Below are positions 23,699-35,360 of a DNA stretch of 64,000 nucleotides, one piece after another; position 1 is the first letter of the stretch; the number at the start of each line of letters is the position of its first letter. The notes below the pieces were generated by a model. The model saw only the letters and a program-made list of their open reading frames with translations. It was not told the DNA's origin and ran no database searches. Source of the stretch: Gnetum montanum (lineage: Eukaryota > Streptophyta > Gnetopsida > Gnetales > Gnetaceae); the NCBI GenBank assembly GCA_015680685.1, contig MNCI01005503.1, forward strand, positions 92,685 through 156,684, in the 5' to 3' direction. Made by a program: the position numbers and the translations under genes.

Positions 23699-25006
23699 TC
23701 ATCCCTAGTGATGTGAGACACATGAAAAATACTGAATTTTTAATGATTTTCTTGAAATGAATGTTGGAAATTGAGGACATGGGCAAGTATTAAGATATCC
23801 TAGGGTAATTTCATTGATTCGAGAGGCACTCTTAATGATCATGATGTGAACTTTAGTAATAAAAATTTGGCGGTTACAAAAAAAGGGAATGTAATAGTAC
23901 ATTGGAACGTTAAAATTTAGAGGGATAATGGTAGGGAAAGAAAATCAATTAAAAAATTAAGCTGGGTAAGAAATTATGTGTTTGAGCTAGAGAATCAATG
24001 AAGATTACAAAAAAATTACACAAGTGGGTCCTCCCCAAAGCAGGTTCCAACCTATAATGCCCTTGTGTAACCACACTTAAAGTGTCTGTGGGTACTAGAA
24101 GGGTTAAATGTAATCCACACTAACTCCAAAAAACATACACATGTAACTATCACCAGAATGAGATGAAAATTTTATGTTACACGAGACACAAGCTACAATT
24201 ACACAAATAGTGAGATGAGACAAACTAGAGAAAGGGATCGTAGAGATTGGGACATGAGGTAACTGACCCACAGCATAGTGAATCCTATGTGTAAAGCATG
24301 ATTAAGGTGTCATTAACCCATCGTTCCAAGATCAGGACCAAGTCCATTCTTCTAATCAATGACATCGCATTATTTCATCCCATGATGAACAACTATGAGA
24401 GTACCATAACAACAGGGCATACGATCACTTGGCGTTTAGTAAAAGGGAGGAGTAATTTCTGTTTTATGGCACTTTCTTTTTATTTTTCTTTTCTTTTTTT
24501 CTCACTTTACTAAATCTAGAGAAGCCGCCAACCTTCAAGCATGGGTGCATGTCTTTCCAGTGGGACCCCTTAGAACAGCATTTGATTTCTGAGTGCCCTT
24601 TTGATTACTCTTACTCCTATTTTTCATTAGATCTTCAAGGATCTTAGTATGACCACATTGCATTATAACCCCCACAAATGACACCAAAGAGAATCTTCAA
24701 GTCCCCTTAACGTCACACCCTAATCATTCTCTCTTGGTCCATCCTTCTTCATTCTGGGTACAATGAACACAAAATTAATTTTAAGTTTTAAGAATGTCAG
24801 GAATATCACTGTACNTACACCTCAACCAATTATCCACATGAGTGTTTTATTCATAGATGAGGTTACTTACAAAAGCGTGAAAAGACAAAAACACACAAGG
24901 AGATAGAAAGGTAAAAATATGAAACAAAAAATTGAAAAAATGAAAAATTGGAAAACAAAAAGTTGTAAAATCAAAGAAAATGAAAAATATTTATTAATCC
25001 TTCTTG
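23699..25006 (-). other. Element B non-coding region between gag and ORF2
   Basis: No gene is seen. Despite lacking a frame, it aligns closely with A at 45.83-47.15 kb, including the segment at 24281-24420 (A: 46480-46620) and 'GTGCCCATGGACACTTTAAGTG'-like sequence near 24060-24095. A single N lies at 24815. Confidence 0.65.
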
Positions 25007-26804
25007 TTAATGAAATGGGGAATATCCCCCATAACTAATCAATTGTGTATGGAAAGGATTAATAAATCAAGGTTGAGGATCCTTGCATGTTGGAAGTATT
25101 AGGGTTGGTCCATACTTATCCCCTTGGGGTTCACAAACTTGATTATAATAAGCATAGTGGGGCACTTTATATGATGTAGTTCCCAGATAACGAGTTGACC
25201 CACTATGATAATTGGGACTGTTAGATGATATGCAAGGATTAGGATGATGCCTCCCATGGTTGTGTTCATTGGGTCATATTGTGGTTGGACTGTTTGATGG
25301 TGGCCCTGATAAAGTTACATGAGGCATTGGGTTCGAAGGTAAGGGCGCACCACAGTGTGGGACTTGTGCTGGGTTGGAAGATGTAGTGGCCTTAAAATTG
25401 TGTTGTCCTTTCTTACGATCGTGTTTAAAGAAGGGACACTTTGGATGTTGCTAAGGGTTCTCACAGCTGTTGGTAGCAATAGCACAAGTGTTGTTCATGG
25501 GNNNNNNNNNNNNNNNNNNNNNNNNNNNNNNNNNNNNNNNNNNNNNNNNNNNNNNNNNNNNNNNGAGTGGTCTCCCCCACGACTGGGATAGTTTCCACTG
25601 TGGTCTAACACAGTACCTCTGTACAAACTTTGGATGTAATGTGTTTCCCCAATGCTCTTATAGATGTAAAAATATTGGGCATTGGCCTTTGGGGTGATCA
25701 TACAGGCATATGTTGCATTCATATGTATGATTAGTAGTTGAGCACTTATTCCCTTCATGCTTTTTTTTATTGTCTATTATTTCGTCCTGCCTCTTGGGTT
25801 GTCAAAACTCTATCTCCAATATTGTTGATATATTCTCCACACTTTTGATTCATCCATTCAAACATCTTATTGATCTTTGCCTCGGCTTCTTCTAACAATT
25901 GTTGTATTGGCAAAGATGAAGTTTCCACCTTGAGATTTGTTGATTTCTCCTTTGTAAGATCATGGACCTTTGTTGGGTTAATATTTTGGTCCTGTTTATG
26001 TTTTTCAACACTCTCCCATCTAGCTAATTCTATTTATTCTTTTTCTACCTGCTTAATAAGCTCTTGGACTTGGTGGGTTTGTAGTTCATATAGTTGACCT
26101 TGGGCATACGTTCCTAAGTTCTCTTTTGTTTCATTACGTAGCCCATCGATGATATGGTATATTAGCCTTTCCTTGGAAAATCCATGGCCTGAACAGTTGT
26201 TTAACAATGCGTAATATCTTTCTACAGCCATGTCCAAGGGTTCATGTTTTTCTTATTTCCATCCTTGGATTTGTTTCCTCAAGGCTAACACTCTTGCATA
26301 GGTTTGATATTTTTCGTTAAAGACTTCTACCATTATTGACCAGCGTTGTATTGAATTTGGTTTTAACGATCTATACCATATTTTTTCTTGGTCAACAAGT
26401 GTCATAGGAAAGAGCTTAAGTTTTTTCCAACCACTATCAATGTTGTTCCATGTGTAGGCATTGTAGAAGGCTAGTAAATGTTGATGCGGATCTAAGTCAT
26501 AGCCTTCTGAAAATTTAGGAAAGTTTCTTAAATTGAGCCTGGGTAGACGACTCTCTTTACGATGCCTACATGAGATTCAAACAGCCTCATGTATTTGTGT
26601 TAAGTTTGTAGTGTCCAATGGGGGTTCATCATCATCAGGTAAGTTAGGCTTTTTTGTGTTACAATGACATTGTTTTTGTTCATGTTTATAAGAAACTCCC
26701 ACTTCAGGTTGCATACTCCAATCTTCATTGTCATATAGTTTGTTGGTTCTCCAATGAACTTCCTCACTAAGTGTGGCGTTATCATGTTCTTGTAGGAGAG
26801 GCAT
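25007..26804 (-). pseudogene. Element B gag
   Basis: Start ATG at 26804 (MPLLQEHDN), stop at 25007-25009 after ISYGGYSPFH. The gag core includes NFPKFSEGYDLDPHQHL, WKKLKLFPMTLVDQEKIWY, MVEVFNEKYQTYARV, LDMAVERYYALLNN and GLRNETKENLGTYAQGQLYEL (26500-26050), matching plant retrotransposon gag (PF03732-like). A zinc knuckle follows, CNICLYDHPKGQC (about 25690-25740). It is C-x2-C-x3-H-x4-C, one residue shorter before His than the usual knuckle. The C-terminal part is proline-rich. A stop after the first 75 codons, others further on, and the 63-N gap (25502-25564) prevent a clean reading. It is one of the best-preserved gags in the window. Confidence 0.75.
25502..25564. other. Assembly gap (63 N)
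   Basis: A run of 63 Ns inside element B gag. The true length is unknown. Confidence 0.95.
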
Positions 26805-26916
26805 TGTTGTGTGTTAATTTATGTGACTTTTTATAATTACTTCTTTCTAATATATATATCATTAAGTCCTATACAACGACCTTGTATGATATAACTAATC
26901 TATATAACTAGCACCA

Positions 26917-26934
26917 TCCCCGACAATAGCACCA
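26917..26934 (-). promoter_or_regulatory. Element B primer binding site (tRNA-Asp type)
   Basis: TGGTGCTATTGTCGGGGA on the minus strand, one base after the LTR end. It differs from TGGCGCCGTTGCCGGGGA only by C-to-T and G-to-A changes. Confidence 0.75.
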
Positions 26935-26935
26935 A

Positions 26936-27729
26936 TGATGAGTGGCGACCTTGTATGATATAACTAATCTATATACAAAATGAGCGTAGCATGCGTGATC
27001 TGGTCGAACTCTACAGATGAACTAGTTGTGGCACCTAGATCGTTAACCTTAGGTCGCAGTTTGCTATCTTCCCACCTGGACTAGTATTCATATTTTTCAT
27101 GTATGGTTTAGTCTAGAGTGAGGTGTATGATGTGTTCCTAATTCTAAACCTACTCCTGAAGGCAGTGGGAAATAATATTAACTAAGCTAAGCTAGGAGGA
27201 AAAGGATAAGAAATTCTAATCTAGCCTAAGTGCAATGAGCAGCTGATTCCTTGATCATCCATACACATCTTGGACCTCATACATGACTACCACTGGGATT
27301 ACCAAGCGCAGATCCTACTAGGATACCAAGTAGTCACACTTAAATGCTTGTAATCAATTCATACTCATTCCGTATTCTAGGAGTTTAAGGGTGAGAGAAC
27401 AAATAGTAAATAAAATTAAATAAATAAATAAATAAATAACAAAGTGAATGCTACAATGATGAAGTAATTTTGATCTTTATTGCCAGTCATGTGCCTATCC
27501 AAGTACATCACAACTTGAATAAAAAATGTCATACAATTACATTCACCACATTGTAGGTAGACACTAGAAAAAATAATCTAACTCTGGAAGGATCAAACTG
27601 CCAAATTTTCACTACAATCTAAACTTTAACATTGAAACAAGGGAGATCCTCTTCTTATTTATAGACATTGCGGTGGACTGCAATATCACGTACACGATAT
27701 CGCTGCCCATGTGATATTGCGTCCCATCA
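26936..27729 (-). repeat. Element B 5' LTR with a substituted terminal patch
   Basis: Pairs with 19427-20240. GATATC-type units lie at 27683-27717, and the TATA box (TATAAATAAG) near 27653-27663. Bases 26946-26975 do not match the other LTR; they are an exact copy of the 30 bp at 26877-26906 outside the LTR. Confidence 0.85.
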
Positions 27730-27734
27730 GGGTG
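27730..27734. repeat. Target site duplication of element B, right copy (GGGTG)
   Basis: Exact match to 19422-19426. Confidence 0.9.
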
Positions 27735-28720
27735 TAACACATATGTTATAGATGATATTATAATGATTATTAGTATTTTTAGATATAATTATTGAAATAA
27801 ATATGTAAATGTAACATGAATATTTAAGAAAGGATAGGATATATGATATGGAGCCTACCTCAATAGACTCCAAAATGATCCATTCCACCAGCCTTCAAAA
27901 AAAACTTCACTTAGAAGTAAGAACAAGACAATGAATTGGAGAAAATTCCCTTTTTATAGGAAAACTATCAATATGTAGAGAATTGCATAAGATATGAGGA
28001 GCCAAGCTTAATGCAGACCTCTCCCAAGGATCTTAGAGGCTATACATGTCCCTTCTCAATCCTCAATTGCTCACAATGGAGGTAAAGCTCAAGACAAGAC
28101 ACTTGTAAGAGATTCTCCTAACCTCTTTCAAGTGCTCTTCCTTGCCTCTCACTCAAACACTTCTTTCACAAGCTTTCTTCTTACACAAGATCTCAAGAGA
28201 TCTCTCAAATCTCTCACTCTTACTCTTTCTCAATCCTTGGGTTCTTATTTATAGCTTTTTGGTGTTACCTTTCATCTTCCCTCCATTCTACCATTTACTT
28301 TAATGTCTGTTAGAATTTGTATTTAACATCTAAAGGAAATAGTAGATGTCTATCTCAAGTTCAAAGTTGCTAGAGTAGATGTCTTAAAAAAGGTGTCTTA
28401 TAGTAGACGTCTTGGCTTAGACATCTATGAGAAACAATAGATGTATAATATGTAGTATAGATGTCCTGTTAGTGTAGATGTCTATCCTACTAGGAAAAAA
28501 AATTAAAAATGCTTGTTCTGAGGTTTGGAACCTCTAGAAAACTTCAAACAAGTCTCCATAGCCCCCAAAACCTCCTAGACTCATTGAAATAAGTCCAAAA
28601 CACTTCCAAACATGGAAAAACACCTTGGAATCATCATTAAAAAGTCAACACAAGAAGACACACACATATCCAAGATACATCAAGGATTACACAGGGGCTA
28701 GGTGATGTCCTCATTAATAT
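27735..28720 (-). repeat. LTR-like sequence (minus orientation)
   Basis: On the minus strand there is a cluster of AGACATCT/AGATGTCT/AGACGTCT-type motifs (28320-28490), then a TATA box GCTATAAATAAG near 28245, then a purine-rich leader. The layout is that of an LTR promoter. Ends are not certain; a TGTTACACC-like sequence lies at its left limit. Confidence 0.45.
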
Positions 28721-28919
28721 ACTTTTAATTATTTATTTTATTTATTTCTTTCCATTTTATTACTATAAATTTTATAAATCTCATTCAATATAAAATGAGG
28801 GTAATAAGATTAACTAATCACATTATAATAGAAAATACATAAATTTCATAAACTACATAAAATCATGTATTTGAACAACTATTAGCCTTTCTACAAAATT
28901 ATAACTAGAATAATTATAA

Positions 28920-30720
28920 TGGATGTGAAAGAAAGGATGGAAATGGACAAGTTTATGAAAGATTTATTGATATCTATAAAAGACTAAATTCCCATATATT
29001 TTCTAGTATTGAAGATTATACTAAGAAATGATTGAAAGAATTCAAAAGATATTTTATAAGATTACATTCTACTATAATTAATAAGATATATTTTAGCTAT
29101 TTATCAACTAGAAGATGCGACTAAGTGATGGTTGATTGTAGAAGTAAGAACTAGATATTGATAAGATGAGAAAATAAAATAGAAATAATTTATTTGGACA
29201 TTTAAATACCAATATCTTTCCAAGGCTTATAAGGGAAGGAAGGAGAATGAATTTAATCAATTATTCCAAGGATCATTGTTTATTCTTAATTATGAGAATA
29301 AATTTATTTAATTATATGAATTTTCCCCATTTTATTGGGACAACAAGACTAGGATGATAATGATGATGAATTTCCCTAAGTTCTAGAAGATAAATCCATT
29401 TCTCTAAAAAAGTTTGTAAAAGGTTTAAGGCCTTTCATTAATCCTATTATTGCAAAATTGTCTTTAGAAAATTATGAATAGGCTAGGATTAGCATTATGA
29501 AAAGAAAGTAAATGATTGATGTAGCATGAAGAAATAGGAAAAAAATAAGGGATTACTAGCCAAATCTAAATAGAAAAAGTTTAAGTAATCTATGGAAAAA
29601 ACTAAAATAGCTCAATAATAGCCTAAAGAATCAAATTAACTAGCTAAAAAACATAATTCCAAATTTTTTTAGGAACAAATGTTTACTTGTATTATATAGA
29701 CCCTAATCATTCATAGAGAAAATCTCCCAAAATTTCATCAAGAATAAAATGTCATGTAGAACATGAGAATAAAGTTGGTAGCACCAAATCCCAAGATCAT
29801 TCAAGAAAATAGAGGAATTAAAAATAATCAATAAAGATGTAGAAGCTCTATGAATCAAGAGAAAATCCATATTATACATGAAAGAGTTATGGAAGAACAA
29901 CCTAATACTATTATTAAAACTATAGATATTTTTTATACATAATCTCTTCCTCTTCTTTTTGATCCTAGAGCAAGTCATTCTTTTATTGATAGTCAAATAG
30001 TGGAAATACTAAATTTATTGGGTGAAAAATTAGATAATCCATTAATTGTTGAAGTTATTTGACATAGCGGATATAGTAGAAAATAGATGTAAGAAGTTTG
30101 CATTGAGAATAAAAAATACATAGTGGAACGAAGATCTATTTGTTATGTACTTAGAAGAATTTGATATCATTTTGAAAATTGTATAGTTAACTACAATACA
30201 TTTTATTATTTTAAAACTAATATGATGCTATTGGAGTTGGTGGATATGTAGTAAGTCTTAGTAATAGATAAAGAAAGATCTATTAAAGTTGATTTGATTT
30301 TTTTCAAAAATGTTATGAAAAGGTTAAGAAATGATCATACTTGTTTTATGTCTATTGTTAAGTTAGAAACTAGAATTTTAGATTTCTATTAAAAAAGAAA
30401 TAGAGCCAATGTTTAAAGAATTGTATTAAATGTCTCTAGTTCTGTTAGTAAAACAAAAAATTTAAGTGCAAGGACTCTTCAATAAAAGCCTTATTCAACC
30501 TAGTTTCTTTTTCTTATGATGCATCAATATTTTTTATGAAAGAAAAAAAAATAATAGGTTAATTCTATGCATTGGTTACAAATGGATGAATTAAATTACA
30601 ATTAAGAATATATATTTTCTCCCTAGGATAGATGATTTATTTGACCAACTTAGGGATATAACTGTGTTTGATAGATGTTCCTCTAGCTAAGATTATAAGA
30701 GGTTTATCAATAGTATATAT
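28920..30720 (+). pseudogene. Element F: decayed gypsy gag, protease and RT fragment
   Basis: Plus-strand pieces in changing frames. Gag: YQLEDATK (about 29110), FKYQYLSKAYKGRKENEFNQ and FQGSLFILNYENKF (29195-29310), then GLSLILL (family RPFINPI, about 29430). Protease: LLFDPRASHSFIDSQIVEIL near 29960-30015, with the family D-x-G-A-S site changed to D-P-R-A-S. RT: LPRIDDLFDQLRDITVFDR at about 30615-30675 (family ATVFSKIDL). This is the gag-PR-RT order of a Ty3/gypsy chromovirus-like element. It is extremely AT-rich with many stops, and RT ends after the first conserved block. RNase H and integrase were not seen. Confidence 0.65.
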
Positions 30721-31560
30721 AGTAATCTAGTTGTAAAAATTGAAGTTGATAGAAATATGAATTACAATGTTTATTTGTGTATGTTATTACATTGAATAAA
30801 TAAAAATGTTATATCATATATAATACAAGAAAATAAACATTTGTTACCATGGTGAATGAATAATATTTTAAACTTTTAAAATTTTTATGTATTTTATAAA
30901 CAAAAAATAAAACTCTAAATAGTTAACTACATATACTCATTGTAATCTCTTGTAGAACAAGCATAATATTTGCACATCAAAAAGAAATGAAATGCACCTC
31001 TACATCATAATCCCTTGTAAGATAAGTTTAATGTAGATATTAAACATGCCTATAAATCATGTCATAATCGCTTGATGGATAGATGTAACACACATAAATG
31101 AAGGTGATGAAATATCCTTAATAATATCCTTAATGACCCAAAATCATTCTAGGTAGGTATAACCTCCCTAGATAAGGTAGAATTATCATAAGCTTTACAA
31201 AACTGTGCTAATCTATCTAAGAAAAATAATGTATTTATAATTTCTAAATCTAATAAGAGAGTTAATTTAATTTTAATTTTTAAATTTAATAAATAAATTT
31301 TTTAATAAGATATCATTGTTAAGGTTTAATAAAATATACTTAAAAATTAAGAGAAATTAGTAACTTTTATTCATCACTCAAATACTTACCTTTATGTCGA
31401 CCAAATGAGTTTAGGCTATGAAAGCATAATAGCACTCAACAAAGTCTCATTACATAATTCAATGAAGACTAAAAAATATAAAGGAAATAAGAAAAATCTA
31501 ACTTACATAAGGGATAAAGAAATTGGAAAACCAAATGAAGAAAAGAAATTGAAGATATGA
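30721..31560. other. AT-rich sequence without genes
   Basis: No coding domain is seen. Repeated 'AATCTCTTGTAGA(A/T)' and 'TCATAATC(C/G)CTTG' phrases at 30947-31075 suggest eroded internal repeats. Confidence 0.5.
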
Positions 31561-32059
31561 AATAAGCTTCTTATCTAGGTATTTATAGTTTTTATATCAT
31601 ATACGAGAGACGTGTGATAGCATTAGATAGCTCCAAAGGACTAGCACATGAGATGTGCTAGTATTGGGAAGTTAGCTCTAATAGGCTATCAAAAGGGATT
31701 CTTTCTTGATCATCTCTCAAGCATTAGAAAGTTAGCTCCATGCGGTTAGTGTAAGGGGTGGTCTAGGATCACTCCTTGAAGGGATAATTATAAATATAAG
31801 AATATTTCAAACTATAAATCATAGAAAAATGTTTCAAAAGAGTACTTGAAAAGGTAAAAATCTTGATCTAAAAGCTCCAAGTTATGGGTTTGATTCTATT
31901 GGACAATGCAAAGTTATAAAGTCCTAATTGAACTCTATATTTTGAGGTTCCAATACTCCTAAAAATGCAATTTCCCAATATGGGTACACCAACATTAGGA
32001 AGTTGGCTTCATGATGTTAGCATAAGGAGTGGCCTAGGATCACTCCTTAAAGGAAAAAT
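31561..32059 (-). repeat. LTR-like sequence with internal repeats
   Basis: Minus-strand TATA box AACTATAAATACC near 31578-31590. A roughly 60-bp unit is repeated at about 31733-31795 and 31997-32058 (core CTAGGATCACTCCTT), with a partial third copy at 31660-31740. Ends are uncertain. Confidence 0.4.
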
Positions 32060-32843
32060 TTGATGTAGGGATACTTCTTCCAAATATCTTTTCATCTCTA
32101 CAGATAGAATAATGAAGGTTTTTGGTAGCTTGGAAAAACTCTTTGACCTTTGTAGACATCTTTTTAGTAGTATAGAGGTCTTACTAAAGAGCTAGGTTGA
32201 TAGAGGAGATGTCTTTCCAATAGTGCAGACGTTTCCCTAGAGACGTCTTGTGGATGGAGTAGACACCTTGTCTCTAGAGAATACATATTTCATGAAGCAT
32301 AGACATCTTACTTGAATGATAGGTTTGTCAAATAGACATCTTGTCTAGCTTATAGAAGTTTTTTTTGGCCATGGAAAGTTCTAATGTGGTAGTTCCAAGA
32401 TAGAAAATAGCTAAGAATAACAAGTTCAGTACAGAAAAGATTTCCCTAGGATTTTAGCTTTGTGTTTGGTAAATATTTGGTTTGTATTACATATTTTGAC
32501 ATGAGTGATGTGCATCTTGGTGGTTAACCATGTATGATGATATTGTTCATAGCTCTCTATGTTTAGATCTTGGTCCTATGTGAGGAAGAGCTATTTATCT
32601 ATTATGCCTTACATTGTGGTTGATCATGTGTGTGTTTGTAGAACCTCACACTCTACAATATTTTTGAGTGTATGAGTGATTTGTGTTCTATAGATTAACC
32701 TACATTGCATTTTTAATATTCTTTTAGTTTGAATAGAATATAACTAGCTTTGTTGTTTTCTAATAGTTAAATTGTCATGCATACTATCTAGGTTTGATGT
32801 GTTTTGAATGGTTAAAGAAAATTAGAGTAACCCTACTCTAGGA
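32060..32843 (+). repeat. Probable 5' LTR of element H
   Basis: It precedes a tRNA-Met-type primer site and a gag start. It carries a cluster of AGACGTCT-related motifs (32140-32350, with AGACGTCT at about 32240-32247). No partner LTR is in the window, so the left end is approximate. Confidence 0.4.
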
Positions 32844-32844
32844 T

Positions 32845-32860
32845 TGGTATTAGAATATCA
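32845..32860 (+). promoter_or_regulatory. Element H primer binding site (tRNA-Met type)
   Basis: TGGTATTAGAATATCA resembles the initiator tRNA-Met complement TGGTATCAGAGC. It lies 64 bp before the gag ATG. Confidence 0.55.
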
Positions 32861-32908
32861 TGTTTATTATTATTTAGAAATTAATGATTAATTTTTTTAT
32901 TGTTTCAT

Positions 32909-34564
32909 ATGGATCCTAAGAAAAGAAATATTCAACCCTCGAATAAAGATACAAAGATCATAAAAACTACCTTTTAGTTGATGGTTGAATGATTAGATGT
33001 GATCATTGCCAAGGTACATAGGAATGTAGGCTCTAGCTATATTCAAACTCATGGTAATGATGAGCATTCTACTTCAAATGGTGATGAAGAAGTTTCTTAG
33101 CCTAGTAGAGGAAAATAAAATAAGGAAAAAGAGCATTCTAATTATGGGAGTGTTAGATCTCATGACCCAGGGATTCTAAGAGGGAAAAATTCTAGTCCTT
33201 ATGCTAGAATTCTAGGAGCTTCATCATTAGTATCATCTTATTCTTATTGAAAATTGGACAATGAAGTTGAAGCAAGATTGGCCAAAGCATTCAAAAAAGT
33301 TGTAAGACTTCCTTATGTAAAATTGAAAACTTTCAACGGTGTAGATGGCATCAATTCATTTGCAATTTGGTTGATGGTACTTGATAAGTGTTTTGACTTA
33401 AAAGAAGGACCAAATCATTTAAGGATATAAATTGATGAATTGAGACATGAAGATATTACTTTAAATTATTGGAAAAAAGAGTTCCAAAGTTATGAAAGGA
33501 AAAATGGTCAACCTATCAAGGATTTGAATTTGATAAAATATAGGTTAAATTTTTTTTAAATAATCCTCACAAAGACAAGAGACAATCATGAAACANTTTT
33601 TTTTAAATAATCCTCACAAAGACAAGAGACAATCATGAAACATAACTTACTTAGAAAAGAAGACAAAGATGCCAAGAAGTTTTACATTTAATTTTGTAAA
33701 CTATTCCATCAAGCTAAGGTAAAATAGAAAGAATGTGAATAGGCTTCAATATTTCATGGAGATCTTAAAATAATGTATCAAAAGGACTTATTATTATATG
33801 AGCCTCAAACCTTGGATAAGACTTATTATTTAGCATACAAGGGAAAGAAGAAACTCAATGGATTTAGTAATATGAATAAAAAATATTCAATAAGGAAGTA
33901 CAAAGGATAGAAATCAGAAAAGGAATCCAATTTAAAATTTAAAGATAAAGATACTTATGACAAGAAGTAAGAGAAGAGTGATGAGAATGGAAAGCTAAGA
34001 AGGACCAAGGAAAAGGAGGCAATGGTTGAGACAATAACTCATCCAAGGCTTAGTGTTTCAAATATGGAGAATGTAGACACAAATAATGGAAATGTTCACT
34101 TCAAAAGATAGCCAAGGGTAAGGATGTATAGTGATGGAGTTGGAGGAGACATCAAGCTAAGCTCTTTAGAGAGGTAATCTTAATGCTCCAAAAATTATAG
34201 AAGCTTATACATATAATTCATGTTAACTTATGGAAAATGTCAATAGAGGAAACCATCTGGCAAGCAAGTTGTTATTTTTGCAACTAGATGTTTACTTAGT
34301 AGGGAATGAACTCATATTTTTATTGATGGACCAACCCAAGAAAATGTTATTTTTTGTAGGGTAGTTTCTAGATTGGTTTTCATGATAGATTTTCATCCTA
34401 GACCCTACAAGATGCATTGGTTATTGAGAGACTTCTTCCAAGAGGTGAGAGAGCAATGTATCTTAAAGCTCAAAATTGGAAGTTATAATGATGTTATGAA
34501 ATGTGATGTGCTACCAATTGATTATGTTGATGTAATTCTTGGAAGGCCTTGAAATTTTGATAAT
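32909..34564 (+). pseudogene. Element H gag and protease, 5' half (interrupted by C)
   Basis: ATG at 32909 (MDPKKRNIQPS). Gag pieces include VRLPYVKLKTFNGVDGINSF and LDKCFDLKEGPN (33305-33410), then YWKKEFQSYERKNGQPIKDL (about 33465-33525). A decayed zinc knuckle lies near 34050-34090 (CFKYGECRHK, a stop, then WKC; the second Cys is Tyr). Protease-side sequence ends DVILGRP at 34535-34552, where the family has D(V/I)ILG(M/R)PW. The frame stops there because element C is inserted, and it resumes at 40981. An artefactual 46-bp duplication around one N lies at 33550-33642. Ty3/gypsy element; many stops. Confidence 0.7.
34560..34564. repeat. Target site duplication of element C, left copy (ATAAT)
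   Basis: Exact match to 40981-40985. Confidence 0.85.
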
Positions 34565-35348
34565 TGATGAGTGGCGAGGTACTCCTACACTCAACCATAT
34601 GAATACAAGTGTAACACGTGTGATGCAATCAAAATCCACAGACTAAGTGCCTACACGCGTTATGGAACACTTAAGGTTAATTATTCGTTGTCTTCCCAGA
34701 CTTACTTGTAGTTGTCATGGTTGTATGGTTAGGTAAGTCTGACGTATATAATTTTTATGTCTTTTCGATTTTATCTCCTATGCTAGTGAGGTGAAGAGTT
34801 GAAGAGATTAATTAACTAACTTTAACTAACTAACTAAGTTTGAATTAACCTAGCATCAGCATCCATTCCCAATTACCATTCACACCCTCAACCAATGCAA
34901 CATTGGTTACCAAATGCTAATTGTTGATGGGATCACCAAGCATAACGCACGTGCTTGAAGTAATCGTACTGAGGCACTTAACTAGGAGAGAAGGGTTGAG
35001 AGAGATTTAATGACTAATAAAGCATTTAAATGGTAAACAATAAAAAAATATTATTTAGCCTATTTCATGCACTGCAAGGTTTATTCAAGAAGTTCATCTT
35101 TATTTCTATATACAAACGTGTGTTCAGGTACAATATTTGCTTGAATAAAGATCCGTTCACTTTGGAGCTCCTACTGCATGCACATGGAAAATATTCTATC
35201 TTTGGAGAGGTAAAACTGCCAGAGTTTCTCTAAGGGTTTAGATCTAGATCAGAAAAAAAGGAAGAGTTGCCTCTTATTTATAGACTTGGCAGCAGACCGT
35301 GATATCACGTACGTGATATCGCGGCCCATGCGATATCGCTTTCCATCA
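34565..35348 (-). repeat. Element C 3' LTR
   Basis: Minus-strand TGATGGAAAGCGATATCG to CACTCATCA. Three GATATC palindromes lie at about 35300-35340, next to a TATA box TATAAATAAG near 35273-35283. Confidence 0.85.
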
Positions 35349-35360
35349 TACCCCCATGAC
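35349..35360 (-). promoter_or_regulatory. Element C polypurine tract
   Basis: GTCATGGGGGTA at the internal edge of the 3' LTR. A second identical 12-mer lies upstream at about 35889-35900. Confidence 0.8.

Larger units (their letters stand above)
19427..27729 (-). mobile_element. Element B: gag + ORF2 LTR retrotransposon without pol
   Basis: A complete 8.3-kb insertion with LTRs of 814 and 794 bp, tRNA-Asp-type primer site, gag, non-coding middle, internal promoter module, candidate intron, ORF2 and PPT. A perfect TSD (GGGTG) flanks it. LTRs agree at roughly nine bases in ten by eye, and gag reads over long stretches, so this copy looks less decayed than D. No RT, RNase H or integrase motif occurs anywhere inside, so it is non-autonomous. 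One 63-N gap lies in gag (25502-25564) and one N at 24815. Confidence 0.9.
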
